DNA of 49,270 nucleotides from Acidobacteriota bacterium (GCA_021792135.1 JAJYVF010000035.1:1-49270); one strand, 5' to 3'. Shown: positions 17,547 to 27,321, counted from the first letter of the stretch. Program-made: numbers and translations. The notes: a model not told the origin generated them from the sequence alone.

Positions 17547-17583
17547 CGGGGCGCCCGGTTGGGCTTTGATCCGCGAAGCTGCG

Positions 17584-18993
17584 CTAGATCCCATATTTCT
17601 CCATCCGCCGGTAGAGAGCCCCCCGGCTGAGACCGAGGGCTTCTGCCGCCTGGCTCACGTTTCCGCTGGAACGCGAGAGGGCTTTGCGGATGAGGATACT
17701 CTCCACGGATTCGAGACTCATCTCTTCGAGGGCCTGGGTGGAGGGCCGGTTCGGGGTGAGGCCGAGATCGGCAGGGTCGATCGTGGTGCCACGGGCCATC
17801 AGAACAGCGCGCTCGATGGTGTGATCAAGTTCGCGAACGTTGCCGGGCCAGGCATAGTTGAGCATGAGCTGGAGGGCGGCGGGATCAATGCCCTGCATCT
17901 GCTTGCGATAGCGCTGGGAGTAGCGGGCAAGGAAGTGGGCAGCGAGCAGGGGAATATCTTCACGGCGCTCGCGCAGGGGCGGCAAATGGATTTCGACGGT
18001 GTTCAGGCGGAAGAGGAGGTCGGCGCGGAAGCGGCCTTCATCGACTTCCTTATGGAGGTCGGCGTTGGTGGCGGAAAGGACGCGAACGTCGACGCGGCGG
18101 GTTTTGGAGGAGCCGACGCGCTCCATCTCGCCGGATTCGAGAACGCGGAGCAGCTTGGCCTGCTGGCGCAGGGGAATGTTGGCGATTTCGTCCAGGAAAA
18201 GCGTGCCCCCATCGGCCAGCTCAAAGCGGCCGATGCGGTCGGCGCGGGCGTCGGTGAAGGCGCCTTTAACGTGGCCGAACAATTCGCTTTCGAAGGTTCC
18301 TTCGGGGAGGGCTCCGGTGTTGACGGCGACGAGCGAGCGCGAGGCCCGGGGCGAGAGGGCGTGCAGGGTCTGGGCGACGACTTCCTTCCCCGCGCCATGT
18401 TCGCCGGTGATCAGGACGTTGGCGCCGGAGGGGCCGATGCGGGCGATGGTGGCGAGGACCGGCTGCATGGCCGGAGCCGTGGCAATCATTTCGGGCAGGC
18501 CCTGAGTGCGCAGAAGGCGGTTTTCGGCTTCGAGGCACTGAGCCCGGCGGAGGGCGTTGTAGAGGTCGATCTGGGTGCGGAGGATGGTCAGCAGGCGCGC
18601 ATTGTCCCAGGGCTTCTGGACGAAGTCGCTGGCGCCGCGGCGCATGGCCTCGACGGCCAGCTCGACGTTGGCCCAGGCGGTCATGACAATGACGGGGAGC
18701 TGCGACTCATGCGAGCGGATCTGCGACAGCAGGTCGAGCCCCTCGCGGCCGGAGGTGGTATCGCGCGTGTAGTTCAGGTCCAGAAGCAGGGCATCGAACG
18801 AGCCGGACTTGAGCGCGTCGAGCACCATGTACGGGGAGTTGGCCTTCTCAGTGCGATAGCCTTCCGGTTCAAGCAGCAGCTCAAGCGCGTCGAGAATGTG
18901 CGGCTGGTCATCGGCAATGAGAATGCAGGGAGCGGGCCGGTCTGCACCAGATTGGGCGGCCTCAGGGCTTACGGATGGTGAGGCGGTGGACAT
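17584..18993 (-). CDS. NtrC-family sigma-54 activator / response regulator
   Basis: This 469-aa protein starts at an ATG six bases after GGAG. The receiver domain (about 23-140) has DD in LIADDQPHI, phospho-acceptor Asp in ALLLDLNYTRD, Thr in VIVMTAWA and Lys in FVQKPWD. The AAA+ domain (about 165-395) has Walker A GEHGAGKE, Walker B GGTLFLDEI and an R-finger region FRADLLFRLNTV. The C-terminal Fis-type helix-turn-helix is SSGNVSQAAEALGLSRGALYRRM. The sigma-54-contacting loop reads GAFTDA instead of GAFTGA, as in a known NtrX-like subgroup. It is encoded 16 bp after the TolC gene and probably controls the operon it sits in. Confidence 0.93.
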   Translation of the reverse strand: MSTASPSVSPEAAQSGADRPAPCILIADDQPHILDALELLLEPEGYRTEKANSPYMVLDALKSGSFDALLLDLNYTRDTTSGREGLDLLSQIRSHESQLPVIVMTAWANVELAVEAMRRGASDFVQKPWDNARLLTILRTQIDLYNALRRAQCLEAENRLLRTQGLPEMIATAPAMQPVLATIARIGPSGANVLITGEHGAGKEVVAQTLHALSPRASRSLVAVNTGALPEGTFESELFGHVKGAFTDARADRIGRFELADGGTLFLDEIANIPLRQQAKLLRVLESGEMERVGSSKTRRVDVRVLSATNADLHKEVDEGRFRADLLFRLNTVEIHLPPLRERREDIPLLAAHFLARYSQRYRKQMQGIDPAALQLMLNYAWPGNVRELDHTIERAVLMARGTTIDPADLGLTPNRPSTQALEEMSLESVESILIRKALSRSSGNVSQAAEALGLSRGALYRRMEKYGI

Positions 18994-19009
18994 AAGCGGC
19001 TCCAGGATA

Positions 19010-21040
19010 CTACGGGGCGTGTGTGACTACGCCGGATTTCGCGTCGTCGATGGAGACGTGCATGCGAGCGAGGGTATCTCCGATCGCGCGGTCGATGTCG
19101 ACTTTAGCCTTTTCGTAGGCGGTCTGGGCGGTGTCGAGGGCGGATTCGGCGACCGCCAGGGCATTCTCGGCATTGAGGGTGTCGACGCTGGATTTGGCGC
19201 CGAGTTGCTGCTCCTGTTTGGTGATGTCGAAGGTGCGCTCGGCGAGGTCGCGGGCTTTTTGCGCGGCCTCGACGCGCGCCTGAGCCTGCTCGAGTGCGAA
19301 GAGCGAGTTGCGAACGTCGAAGCGAATGCCCTTCTGCTGTTCCTCCGAGGTGATCTGACTCTGGCGGTACTGGAGGACGGCGCGGAACTGATCGGCTTTG
19401 GCCTGGCGGTTGCGGAGGTTGATCTGCAGGGTGAGGCCGACCTGATACTCCGGCGAGGAGTAATTGAAGGTGTTCTGGAACATGCCCGGGAAACCCTCCG
19501 GCAGGTTGGTGGAGCATTGCTCGGGACTCAGGTTGCAGTACGGATTCTTCGGCCCGGCGGTCCCGGCTCCGACGTAGAGGCCGTACATGTTGAGGGTGGG
19601 CAGAAGTTCGCTGTTGATGTCTTTCAGAGCCTGCTTCTGCACCTCGGCCTGCATCTGGTAGATGGCGACTTCGGGGCGATTCTTTTCCGCTTCGGCGATG
19701 AGGCCGTCGATGGGTTTGTTAGCGTTGGGGTCGGGCGCGCCTTTGAGGTCGAGGGGAATGACCGGCATTTCGCCAATCATAGGATCGTCGACCTTGGTGA
19801 ACGCGTTCTTCATCAGCAGTTCGTTGAGGCGCAGGCTGGCGCGGGCCACGGTGAGATTGCCTTCGGCGGTGGCCACCGCGGCCTGGTCGGTCATGACCTG
19901 CATGGCCGGGATGGCGTGGAGCTGGAGCTGCTTTTCGTCGTCTGCGAGGGTCTGGTTGGCAAAGCCCAGGGATCGTGCCTTGATTTGCTCGTCCTGATAG
20001 GCGTTCACGAGATCCCAGTAAATGTTCTCGATCTGGGTAACGGTGGCGATGACCTGAGCCTTGAAGGCCAGATCGGTGATCTGCAGGTTGCGCTTCGCGA
20101 TGCGGATAAATCGCTCGTTGGTGGAGAGACCGAAGCCGGCGAGAAGAGGTTGCGTGATCTCAACACCGAAATTGGAATACAGCTCAGGATTGATGCCGTT
20201 GTACGGGGAATTGCTGGTGGTGCGATAGCTGAGATACTGGGCGGAAATGTTGGTGCCCATCGGGAAAGACTCGGAAAAATTGGCCAGGCCCTGAATGGTG
20301 TTGGTTCGGAGGACCGGTGTGCCGGCCAGAAACTGGTTGGCTTCCTGGACGACGGTGTGATCGTCGTAGCCCTTGAAGGTGAGATACGGATCGAAGGAGG
20401 AAACCGCCGTTCCCGCACCAAGGGTCGACGTCACGATGCCGCCGGTGCCGGCGGAGTACCCTGCTCCGGAGGAGCCACCACCGCCGCCGCTGGAAGCACC
20501 GAATCCACCCTGGGTGGACTGCGCAATGGCAGTGTTAACGCCGTTGGCGGGGCTGCCGGCCTTGGTGCGCAGGATGTCGGTCTGGGCCACGGGGAAGTTA
20601 TAGCGGAAGTAGGCCAGATCGAGGTTGTTCTCGATGGCGAGCGCGATCGCATCCTGGAGCGAAATATAGAGCTTGCCATCGCGGATAAGATTTTCGAGGC
20701 GCGGCGAATTGTGGAGGTCCAGGGGCGGCGCGGTGCTCGGCATATAGGCGGAGAAAGGGTTGCGCGAGTGCGGCATCTCGACGCGGAAAGCCTGGGGGGG
20801 CGCGATGGAGAGTTGCTGCTCCTGCTGCTCCTGCTGGGCAAGTGTGGGGGTCTGCTTCGGCGGCACCGCAACCGGCGTCGGCGCGATGGGATTGGACTGG
20901 GGCACGTTCTGCGCGGGCGGCGGCGCTGGTTGGCCGAAGCCGGGAGAGACGAGGAGGAGAGCGCAGAGCACAAAGCACAGAGCGCAGAAAATGCCTGAGG
21001 TGTTCAGGGTGCGTGCATTCAGGAACCTTGGGCCGATCAC
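19010..21040 (-). CDS. TolC-type outer membrane efflux channel
   Basis: The frame is open far upstream, but that part overlaps the ABC ATPase gene in another frame. The likely start is the GTG at 21040, overlapping the ATPase stop (GTGA), which gives 676 aa. A signal segment (GIFCALCFVLCALLLVSPGF) is followed by a Pro/Gln-rich stretch. OEP repeats come next: KLYISLQDAIALAIENNLDL, ANFSESFPMGTNISAQYLSY, GVEITQPLLAGFGLSTNERF, then a second repeat with long helices (ALFALEQAQARVEAAQKARD, LNAENALAVAESALDTAQTA). The Gly/Ser-rich insert (GGFGASSGGGGGSSGAGYSA) is unusual. It is the outer membrane exit duct for the neighbouring HlyD/ABC components. Confidence 0.9.
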   Translation of the reverse strand: MIGPRFLNARTLNTSGIFCALCFVLCALLLVSPGFGQPAPPPAQNVPQSNPIAPTPVAVPPKQTPTLAQQEQQEQQLSIAPPQAFRVEMPHSRNPFSAYMPSTAPPLDLHNSPRLENLIRDGKLYISLQDAIALAIENNLDLAYFRYNFPVAQTDILRTKAGSPANGVNTAIAQSTQGGFGASSGGGGGSSGAGYSAGTGGIVTSTLGAGTAVSSFDPYLTFKGYDDHTVVQEANQFLAGTPVLRTNTIQGLANFSESFPMGTNISAQYLSYRTTSNSPYNGINPELYSNFGVEITQPLLAGFGLSTNERFIRIAKRNLQITDLAFKAQVIATVTQIENIYWDLVNAYQDEQIKARSLGFANQTLADDEKQLQLHAIPAMQVMTDQAAVATAEGNLTVARASLRLNELLMKNAFTKVDDPMIGEMPVIPLDLKGAPDPNANKPIDGLIAEAEKNRPEVAIYQMQAEVQKQALKDINSELLPTLNMYGLYVGAGTAGPKNPYCNLSPEQCSTNLPEGFPGMFQNTFNYSSPEYQVGLTLQINLRNRQAKADQFRAVLQYRQSQITSEEQQKGIRFDVRNSLFALEQAQARVEAAQKARDLAERTFDITKQEQQLGAKSSVDTLNAENALAVAESALDTAQTAYEKAKVDIDRAIGDTLARMHVSIDDAKSGVVTHAP

Positions 21041-21741
21041 GATGCGGTAACCTCCACGCCGAGATTCGGATTGGAGGTATCGGAGACGAGCCAGCCGTCG
21101 CGCACTTCGACGACGCGGCTGCCGTAGGCCGCATTGATTTCGGAGTGCGTGACCTGGACGATGGTGGTCCCCTGCTGATTCAGCTCGCGGAACAGCTCCA
21201 TGATCTCTTTCGCCTGGCTGGAATGCAGGTTGCCGGTGGGTTCGTCGGCAAGCAGCAGCGCCGGTTTGTGGATCACGGCGCGCGCTACGCCCACCAGTTG
21301 CTGCTGTCCGCCGGAAAGCTGGGAAGGGAAGAGGTCTTTCTTGCCGACGATGTTGAAGCGGTCGAGCGTGTCGGCCACCAGTCCCTGGCGCTGCGCGCGG
21401 GGAATATCCTTGTAGGAGAGTGGGAGGTCGATGTTCTCCTGGACGGTGAGATCGTCGAGCAGGTGATAGCTCTGGAAGACCATCCCGACATTGCGCTTGG
21501 CGAGCTCGGCGCGCTGGCGGCGATTCAGCTGGTGGACGGCGTGGTCCCGAAACCAGTATTCGCCCAGCCACTGGTCATCAAGCAGGGCAAGCACATTCAG
21601 AAGCGAGGACTTGCCCGCGCCTGAGGGGCCCATGATGGTGAGGAATTCGCCTTCCTGGATCTGCATGTTGACGCGGCGCAATACCCATGTCTGGCCGGCG
21701 CCGGTTTTGTAACTGCGTTCGATATTTTTTAGCTGAATCAT
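21037..21741 (-). CDS. MacB/LolD-type ABC transporter ATPase (second copy)
   Basis: The ATG at 21741 ([11 protein letters not shown]) is chosen over the longer frame because GGAACGAG precedes it and family members start here; this gives 234 aa. Walker A is [10 protein letters not shown]-loop [20 protein letters not shown], Walker [14 protein letters not shown]-loop QVTHSE. The signature motif is [14 protein letters not shown], where the usual Arg after QQQ is Leu. It resembles the ATPases of lipoprotein-release and macrolide exporters, but no permease gene is next to it. It differs substantially from the ATPase upstream, so it is not a recent duplication. Confidence 0.88.
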   Translation of the reverse strand: MIQLKNIERSYKTGAGQTWVLRRVNMQIQEGEFLTIMGPSGAGKSSLLNVLALLDDQWLGEYWFRDHAVHQLNRRQRAELAKRNVGMVFQSYHLLDDLTVQENIDLPLSYKDIPRAQRQGLVADTLDRFNIVGKKDLFPSQLSGGQQQLVGVARAVIHKPALLLADEPTGNLHSSQAKEIMELFRELNQQGTTIVQVTHSEINAAYGSRVVEVRDGWLVSDTSNPNLGVEVTAS

Positions 21742-21828
21742 GTCTCGTTCCGATGTTGTTTTTTCACAGCCCGAAAACAAACACACCCCACCTGTCCGCG
21801 AACACGGCTGGGGTTCGCGGCCGTCCCG

Positions 21829-22548
<720 letters not shown>

Positions 22549-22581
22549 GCCCTCTCTCCAGTTCTTGAGATTCTGCGACTC

Positions 22582-23847
22582 TTAGTCGAGACGTACTTTG
22601 TCGGTTGCATCGTAGCGGGACATATCGGAAAGGATCACGCGATCTCCTTCGTTCAGCCCGCTGAGGATCTGAATCTGGGTGACTGAGGCTCTGCCGACTT
22701 TCACCTGCACCCGGGTGGCGGTCTTGCCGTCCGGACTGATGCGGAAGAGGCTGATGGTGCTGTTCTCGTTGCCGAACGCCGGGCGTCCCACGTAGAGCAC
22801 ATCGCGCAGGCGTTCGAGATCGATGGTGCCGTCCACGCTCAGCTCCGGAACCGCCCCGGGCGGCAAGGGGCCGTCCATAGCTACGTCAACCGTGCGCGTT
22901 CCGTTCAATACAGAGGGGTCAATTCTGGTCACGCGGCCGGGAACAATGCCGTTGTGGGTGTCGATTTCCGCCGGCTGGCCGAGCTGGATATCGTGGGCCT
23001 GGGTTTCGGCGATCTGCAGGGCGGCCTTGAGCTTTGAGGGGTCGATGACCTCCGCGACGGAGGTTCCGGCGGTGACATGCTGGCCGACCGAGACGGGGGT
23101 AGCCAGAGAAGCCAGGACGCCGGAGATGCCGGCTTTTACCTGGAGGGCGTCTTCCTGGCTCTGGTAGAGGGCGAGCTGTGCCTTCGCCTGGTCGATTTTC
23201 GTCTGCGACGAGGCCAGCTGGACTTTGATGGCCTGCTCGTTCACCTCGAGCTGCTGCAGGCTGATCTGATGCTGGGCGGTAAGTTGCTCGGCGCTGCTCC
23301 TCGACTGGTTGTACTGGATGCCGCTGATCACGCCAAGGGAATACAGCTGTTTGTCCGTGTTTGACTGCAGCTCTGCCTGGCTGTACTGAGCGTTGATCTG
23401 GGCCGCCGTAGATTTCTTATCCATGAGCGTGCTCTGCAGCGACGCCTGGAGGCTCTTGTAGTCGGCCTCGGCCTGCTTGACGGCCAGTTGCGCGTTGAGC
23501 AGCTCCTGCTGGAGCTGTGGATCGGCCAGATCCATCAGGACCGTATCGGGCTGGACTTTGGTGCCGGGGAGGACCCGGATGCGGACCACAGTCGCGTCGG
23601 TCTGCGCGGGGATGAGTTCGATGCTGTCTTCGCGGGGAACCAGAGTGCCGAGGCCGCGGACCTGAACCACCATATCGCCGCGCTTCACCGTGTCCGGCCA
23701 GATGGTGCTGGCGTCCACGGTGGGCACGGCCGGCTTGAGGCGCATGACTGCCCACGCGGCGGCGGTGACACCGAGGACCACCACAATGGAGAGGATGATC
23801 TGGCGGCGGAGCTTCTTCTTACGTATGTCGGGCCGAGCGATGTCCAT
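22582..23847 (-). CDS. HlyD/MacA-type periplasmic adaptor
   Basis: This is the membrane fusion protein of a tripartite exporter. I choose the ATG at 23847 (MDIARPDIRKKKLRRQI, 421 aa), the usual family start; ATGs at 23865 and 23877 are in frame but no start has a clear ribosome binding site. One N-terminal anchor (IILSIVVVLGVTAAAWAVM) is followed by a lipoyl/barrel half (GTLVPREDSIELIPAQTDAT). A long alpha-hairpin comes next (LNAQLAVKQAEADYKSLQAS to ASSQTKIDQAKAQLALYQSQ). The second half and membrane-proximal domain end with LSGLNEGDRVILSDMSRYD-like text. It is the first gene of the operon. Confidence 0.9.
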   Translation of the reverse strand: MDIARPDIRKKKLRRQIILSIVVVLGVTAAAWAVMRLKPAVPTVDASTIWPDTVKRGDMVVQVRGLGTLVPREDSIELIPAQTDATVVRIRVLPGTKVQPDTVLMDLADPQLQQELLNAQLAVKQAEADYKSLQASLQSTLMDKKSTAAQINAQYSQAELQSNTDKQLYSLGVISGIQYNQSRSSAEQLTAQHQISLQQLEVNEQAIKVQLASSQTKIDQAKAQLALYQSQEDALQVKAGISGVLASLATPVSVGQHVTAGTSVAEVIDPSKLKAALQIAETQAHDIQLGQPAEIDTHNGIVPGRVTRIDPSVLNGTRTVDVAMDGPLPPGAVPELSVDGTIDLERLRDVLYVGRPAFGNENSTISLFRISPDGKTATRVQVKVGRASVTQIQILSGLNEGDRVILSDMSRYDATDKVRLD

Positions 23848-23970
23848 TGCCGAGGAGAAGTGCATGTGCGGCACCATTCGATCCAGCGCCGCAGGTAGCT
23901 GACGCAGAAGGAGTTGGATCGCTCGCGGCGGATTGGGAAGAGGGCGGAGCTGGCCGTTTGCGAAACCCGG

Positions 23971-23986
23971 TGTCCGTTTCCGGACA
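23971..23986. promoter_or_regulatory. perfect palindrome TGTCCG-N4-CGGACA, candidate regulator site
   Basis: TGTCCG-TTTC-CGGACA is a perfect 6+4+6 inverted repeat centred about 130 bp upstream of the adaptor start. That is the distance at which NtrC-type activators bind. The operon encodes its own NtrC-type regulator, and a partial copy of the same motif lies inside the operon (17528-17543). Binding is inference. Confidence 0.5.
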
Positions 23987-24388
23987 GTTGGGGCAGATTA
24001 TGCTCCCGTCGTGATCGCCGGTGCAGCACGGCAGCAACCAGGCCCGTTGGCCGAAGAGGGCACCTGGACAGCCGGGCCACAGCCGATTTCCGGGGCACCG
24101 TGCCTGCAGACCCGCGATGCGTTGCGCTTTGCGGAAATCCGCATCCGTCATGCGCCGCTGCGAGATGCCTATAGTAACTCGAGTGAGTGTAACGAAAGAC
24201 CACAATTGACCTCACATAGATAATCTCTCGATTACTTCCGTCGGAAGACTCCATCTGCGATTCCGGGAGCCGATCGACAAGGCTCCGCTGCTCAGAATAA
24301 CGAGGCGTCGGCCTAAGTCAAATGTTTTGTGCTATGAAATGGTTTTCAGCGGTGTAGCACCAAAGGAACATACGATCACACCAAAGGT

Positions 24389-24407
24389 GATGACCAGACG
24401 GGTCATC
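24389..24407. repeat. inverted repeat GATGACC-N5-GGTCATC
   Basis: A perfect 7-bp inverted repeat with a 5-bp spacer (AGACG) lies about 160 bp upstream of the lipoprotein gene. Its arm and spacer sizes fit a dimeric repressor operator better than a terminator, as no T-run follows. The regulator is unknown. Confidence 0.4.
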
Positions 24408-24564
24408 TTCGTTCTAATCTATTCCGGAAAAACCTGCGGTACGCGGGATGGTAACACGAGCGACTCTTGGGTCAGGTCCCACCCGTTCAGAGCTTCCCCC
24501 GGGCTCCACAGCGCGGGTGCGGATCGTTTGAATCGCTGCTTTTTTGCGGGAGGGCTTCGCCCAC

Positions 24565-26508
24565 ATGCGCCACCTTGCTCTTTATCGCTCCCCGGGATTC
24601 AGAATCGGCATTCGGCGATGGAATGCAGTTTTCGTTGTGCCGGTTCTTTGCTGCTCACCAATTTGGCTTGCGGGCTGCGGCGGTGTGGCATTGAATGCGG
24701 TCGGCTCTGCAAAGACTGTGACCACCGGCGTGCTGGTAGCCTCGTCGAGTGCGATCGGTTTTGGCGCCGTCCCCATTGGGCAAACGGCAAACAGCACCGT
24801 TTCGCTGAGCAACAATGGGTCGGCGGCGGTCCGGATCTCCCAACTGGCTGTGACCGGGCAGTTTTTCTCAGTCGGGAATCAGCCGGTTCTCCCGCTGACG
24901 GTGGCCAGCGGCGGTTCTTACAAGCTGACTGTGCAATTTGCGCCGGGCGCTGCGGGAGCAGCGTCAGGCAGCCTCACCATCGCCAGCAATGCCTCCAATG
25001 CAGGCACGGCGACAGTTGGACTGAGTGGAAGCGGAGAGGCTGCCGTTGGAGCCATTGAGTCGTTTGCCTGCGCGACGTCTTCGATGACGGGAGCCGGGAC
25101 CGATGCCTGCACAGTTTCGCTGACGGCGGCGGCCCCAGTTGGCGGACTGACGGTGAATCTGTCCAGCAGCAGTGGATCGGTCACCGTGCCGGGAGCCGTA
25201 ACGGTGGCAGCCGGCGCAACCAGCGCCGGTTTTACGGCCTCCGTTGCGGCCATCACTTCCACCCAGACAGCGACCCTGACCGCGAGCGCGGCGGGGCTTT
25301 CGAAGACCTTTGCCCTGGAACTAGCCGCGGAGACGCCGGCCCTGAGCGTGAGCACGACCAGCCTGAATTTCGGGGATGTGCAGGTGAATCAGCCGGGTGG
25401 CCCGCGAGCGGTGACGCTGATTTCATCGGGCACAGCTCCGCTGACCATCCGCACGGCGGCGGTGACGGGGGCAGGATTCACGATCTCCGGTGTGAGCTTC
25501 CCGGTGACTCTGAATCCTGGACAAACGGCGACGTTGTCGATCCAGTTCGCTCCCGCTTCCGCGGGAGCGGTCAGTGGAGCAGTGACGCTCTCCTCGAATG
25601 CCCTGTCGGACGGCACGGCGGTGATCGGTCTGAGCGGAACGGGAGACGCGATGCCAGGCGTGCTGAATGCGCTTTCCTGCAGCCATGGATCGATGACGGG
25701 AGCCGGGACCGACGCCTGCACAGTTTCGCTGACGGCGGCGGCCCCAGTTGGCGGACTGACGGTGAATCTGTCCAGCAGCAGCGGATCGGTCACCGTACCG
25801 GGAGCCGTAACGGTGGCAGGCGGCGCAACCAGCGCCAGTTTTACGGCCTCCGTTGCCGCCGTCACTTCTGCCCAGACAGCCACCCTGACCGCGACTGCGG
25901 GAAGTGTTTCGAAGACCTGCGCTCTGCAACTGAATGCGGCAGAGGCAGCTCTGACTCTCAGTTCCGCTAATGTTGGGTTTGGCAGCGTGAGCGTGAACAC
26001 GCCATCGACCCAGTCCGTGACGCTTACGTCCAGTGGGACGGCTCCGCTGACCATCAGCGCCGCCGCAGTGACGGGAGCCGGATTCACCCTGTCGGGTGTG
26101 ACTCCGCCGCTGACTCTGAACCCCGGACAAACCGCGACCCTGAACATTGAGTTCGACCCAACGAGCGCGGGAGGGGCAACCGGCTCCGTCCTGCTGACCA
26201 CGAATGCCGCTTCAGCCGCTGCGGTGTCGATCGGCCTGAACGGTACGGGGCAGGCAGTGTCCTATGAGGTTGACCTCACCTGGAATGCTCCGGCCGATTC
26301 CACCGATCCCATAGAGGATTACAACGTGTACCGGGCGGTTGCAGGCAGCTCCTCGTATACGCTGGTGAATACCTCGCCTGACAGTTCCATGACCTATCGG
26401 GACACGACGGTCCGGAATGGCACCGCCTATGACTACATGGTGGAAAGCGTCGATGCGACAGGGGTTGAGAGCGCTCCCTCAAATATCTACAGCGTGACGA
26501 TCCCGTAG
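24565..26508 (+). CDS. lipoprotein with three ASH (choice-of-anchor D-like) domains, two repeats and a Fn3-like end
   Basis: I choose the ATG at 24565, ten bases after GGGAGGG; a TTG at 24544 is in frame. The 647-aa protein has a lipobox (SPIWLAGCGG, Cys near residue 40). Three ASH/SPD-2/Hydin-type beta domains follow, recognised by IGFGAVPIGQTANSTVSLSN, LNFGDVQVNQPGGPRAVTLI and VGFGSVSVNTPSTQSVTLTS. Between them are two near-identical modules containing SMTGAGTDACTVSLTAAAPV and GGLTVNLSSSSGSVTVPGAV. The C-terminal 90 residues (VDLTWNAPADSTDPIEDYNV, YMVESVDATGVESAPSN) are fibronectin type III. It is surface or periplasmic and probably adhesive or structural. No enzyme domain is present. Confidence 0.85.
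   Translation: MRHLALYRSPGFRIGIRRWNAVFVVPVLCCSPIWLAGCGGVALNAVGSAKTVTTGVLVASSSAIGFGAVPIGQTANSTVSLSNNGSAAVRISQLAVTGQFFSVGNQPVLPLTVASGGSYKLTVQFAPGAAGAASGSLTIASNASNAGTATVGLSGSGEAAVGAIESFACATSSMTGAGTDACTVSLTAAAPVGGLTVNLSSSSGSVTVPGAVTVAAGATSAGFTASVAAITSTQTATLTASAAGLSKTFALELAAETPALSVSTTSLNFGDVQVNQPGGPRAVTLISSGTAPLTIRTAAVTGAGFTISGVSFPVTLNPGQTATLSIQFAPASAGAVSGAVTLSSNALSDGTAVIGLSGTGDAMPGVLNALSCSHGSMTGAGTDACTVSLTAAAPVGGLTVNLSSSSGSVTVPGAVTVAGGATSASFTASVAAVTSAQTATLTATAGSVSKTCALQLNAAEAALTLSSANVGFGSVSVNTPSTQSVTLTSSGTAPLTISAAAVTGAGFTLSGVTPPLTLNPGQTATLNIEFDPTSAGGATGSVLLTTNAASAAAVSIGLNGTGQAVSYEVDLTWNAPADSTDPIEDYNVYRAVAGSSSYTLVNTSPDSSMTYRDTTVRNGTAYDYMVESVDATGVESAPSNIYSVTIP
25081..25286 (+). repeat. intragenic direct repeat, copy 1
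   Basis: About 206 bp starting TCGATGACGGGAGCCGGGAC recur 609 bp downstream with only scattered substitutions. Both copies code for the SMTGAGTDACTVSL module of the lipoprotein. High DNA identity, including silent positions, shows recent duplication or gene conversion. Confidence 0.85.
25690..25895 (+). repeat. intragenic direct repeat, copy 2
   Basis: This is the second copy of the module-coding repeat, in the same frame and with the same start. Differences cluster toward its 3' end (for example TCCACCCAG in copy 1 against TCTGCCCAG here). Recombination between the copies would delete exactly one module plus one ASH domain (609 bp, 203 codons). Confidence 0.85.
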
Positions 26509-26527
26509 GCGTACGGGATCTCTTTCC
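26499..26527 (+). terminator. intrinsic-type terminator of the lipoprotein gene
   Basis: GATCCCGT (26499-26506) pairs perfectly with ACGGGATC (26513-26520) around a 6-base loop, followed by TCTTTCC. The stem begins within the last codons and the TAG stop is partly in the loop. The T-run is short but the position is right. Confidence 0.65.
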
Positions 26528-26549
26528 GCTTCGCGATTACAGCAGTCGG

Positions 26550-27221
26550 TCAGTATCCGGCGGAGACTGCCGCATCCTGCAGCCTTTCTTTCACCAATCC
26601 GACAATCTGCTGGTGAATTTGCTCGATGCTCCGATCTCCCTGAATGGTGACAACACGGTCCGGCTCGCGGGCGGCGATCTCCTGGTATTTCTCGAAAACG
26701 CGGCGGTGAAACGGAAGGTTTTCGCCTTCGAAGCGGCCTTCGTCTTTGCCGTTGCCAGCCGCCCGGCTGTTCCGGCGGCGGGCGCGAGCGAGGGAGCGAT
26801 CGAAGTCGGCGAGGAGAAGGATGGTGAGGTCCGGATCGAGACCGCCGCACATGACCTGATGCATGCGCAGGACGGGCTCGCTGCCGAGCTGGCGCCCCCC
26901 GCCCTGGTAGGCTTCGGTGGAATCGGTGTAGCGGTCGCACAGGACGATGCGGCCGGCGCCGAGGGCAGGGCGGATGACTTCCCCGAGGCACTGCGCCCGG
27001 TCGGAGAACATCAGGCCCAGTTCGGCCATGGCATCGAGCCGCTCCGTACGGGAATCAAGGAGCAGGGCGCGGATGCGGTCGCCGATGCGGGTGCCTCCGG
27101 GCTGGCGGGTGACGGTGATGCGCAGCCCCTGCGCCTCAAGATGGGCCGCGAGCCTGCGCAGCTGGGTGGACTTGCCGGAGCCGTCGAGGCCCTCAAAGGT
27201 GAGGAAGAATCCCCGGGACAT
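26550..27221 (-). CDS. tmk: thymidylate kinase
   Basis: This 223-aa enzyme phosphorylates dTMP to dTDP. The P-loop is FEGLDGSGKSTQLRRLA (9-25), followed by VTRQPGGTRIGDRIRALLL (E/QPGG dTMP site), the DR(Y/H) motif CDRYTDSTEAYQGGGRQLG and an Arg-rich LID (RARRRNSRAAG). The LID arginines suggest the E. coli-like type. The usual TREPGGT motif reads TRQPGGT, a conservative change. The LID is somewhat longer than usual (NGKDEGRFEGENLPFHRR). It is a single gene, convergent with the lipoprotein gene. Confidence 0.93.
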   Translation of the reverse strand: MSRGFFLTFEGLDGSGKSTQLRRLAAHLEAQGLRITVTRQPGGTRIGDRIRALLLDSRTERLDAMAELGLMFSDRAQCLGEVIRPALGAGRIVLCDRYTDSTEAYQGGGRQLGSEPVLRMHQVMCGGLDPDLTILLLADFDRSLARARRRNSRAAGNGKDEGRFEGENLPFHRRVFEKYQEIAAREPDRVVTIQGDRSIEQIHQQIVGLVKERLQDAAVSAGY

Positions 27222-27321
27222 GGAAACAGCCTACAGGGTGCGCGTTGCCGGATAAAGCCCTGGCGGTTGGGGAAAGGTTCCGGGTGCTGCCTTGTTGAGC
27301 GGTGGCTCGGCGTTCCCCGGG

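Larger units (their letters stand above)
23848..24564. other. 717-bp divergent intergenic region upstream of the efflux operon
   Basis: No convincing gene is present: the open frames here are short and have no family match. The region must hold the promoters of the leftward operon and of the rightward lipoprotein gene. It contains two notable inverted repeats, listed separately (23971-23986 and 24389-24407). A possible weak sigma-54 element (23861-23876) is discussed under rejected items. From about 24170 to 24440 the composition is more AT-rich than the flanking genes. Confidence 0.6.

Noticed and set aside
21041-21571. N-terminal extension of the TolC-type protein
   Set aside because: It lies within the ABC ATPase gene in another frame; the signal peptide begins just after the GTG at 21040.
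23861-23876. Sigma-54-like element TGGTGCCGCACATGCA (minus strand) before the adaptor gene
   Set aside because: GG and GC have the right spacing but three of the other consensus positions differ, and it would place the transcript start almost on the start codon.
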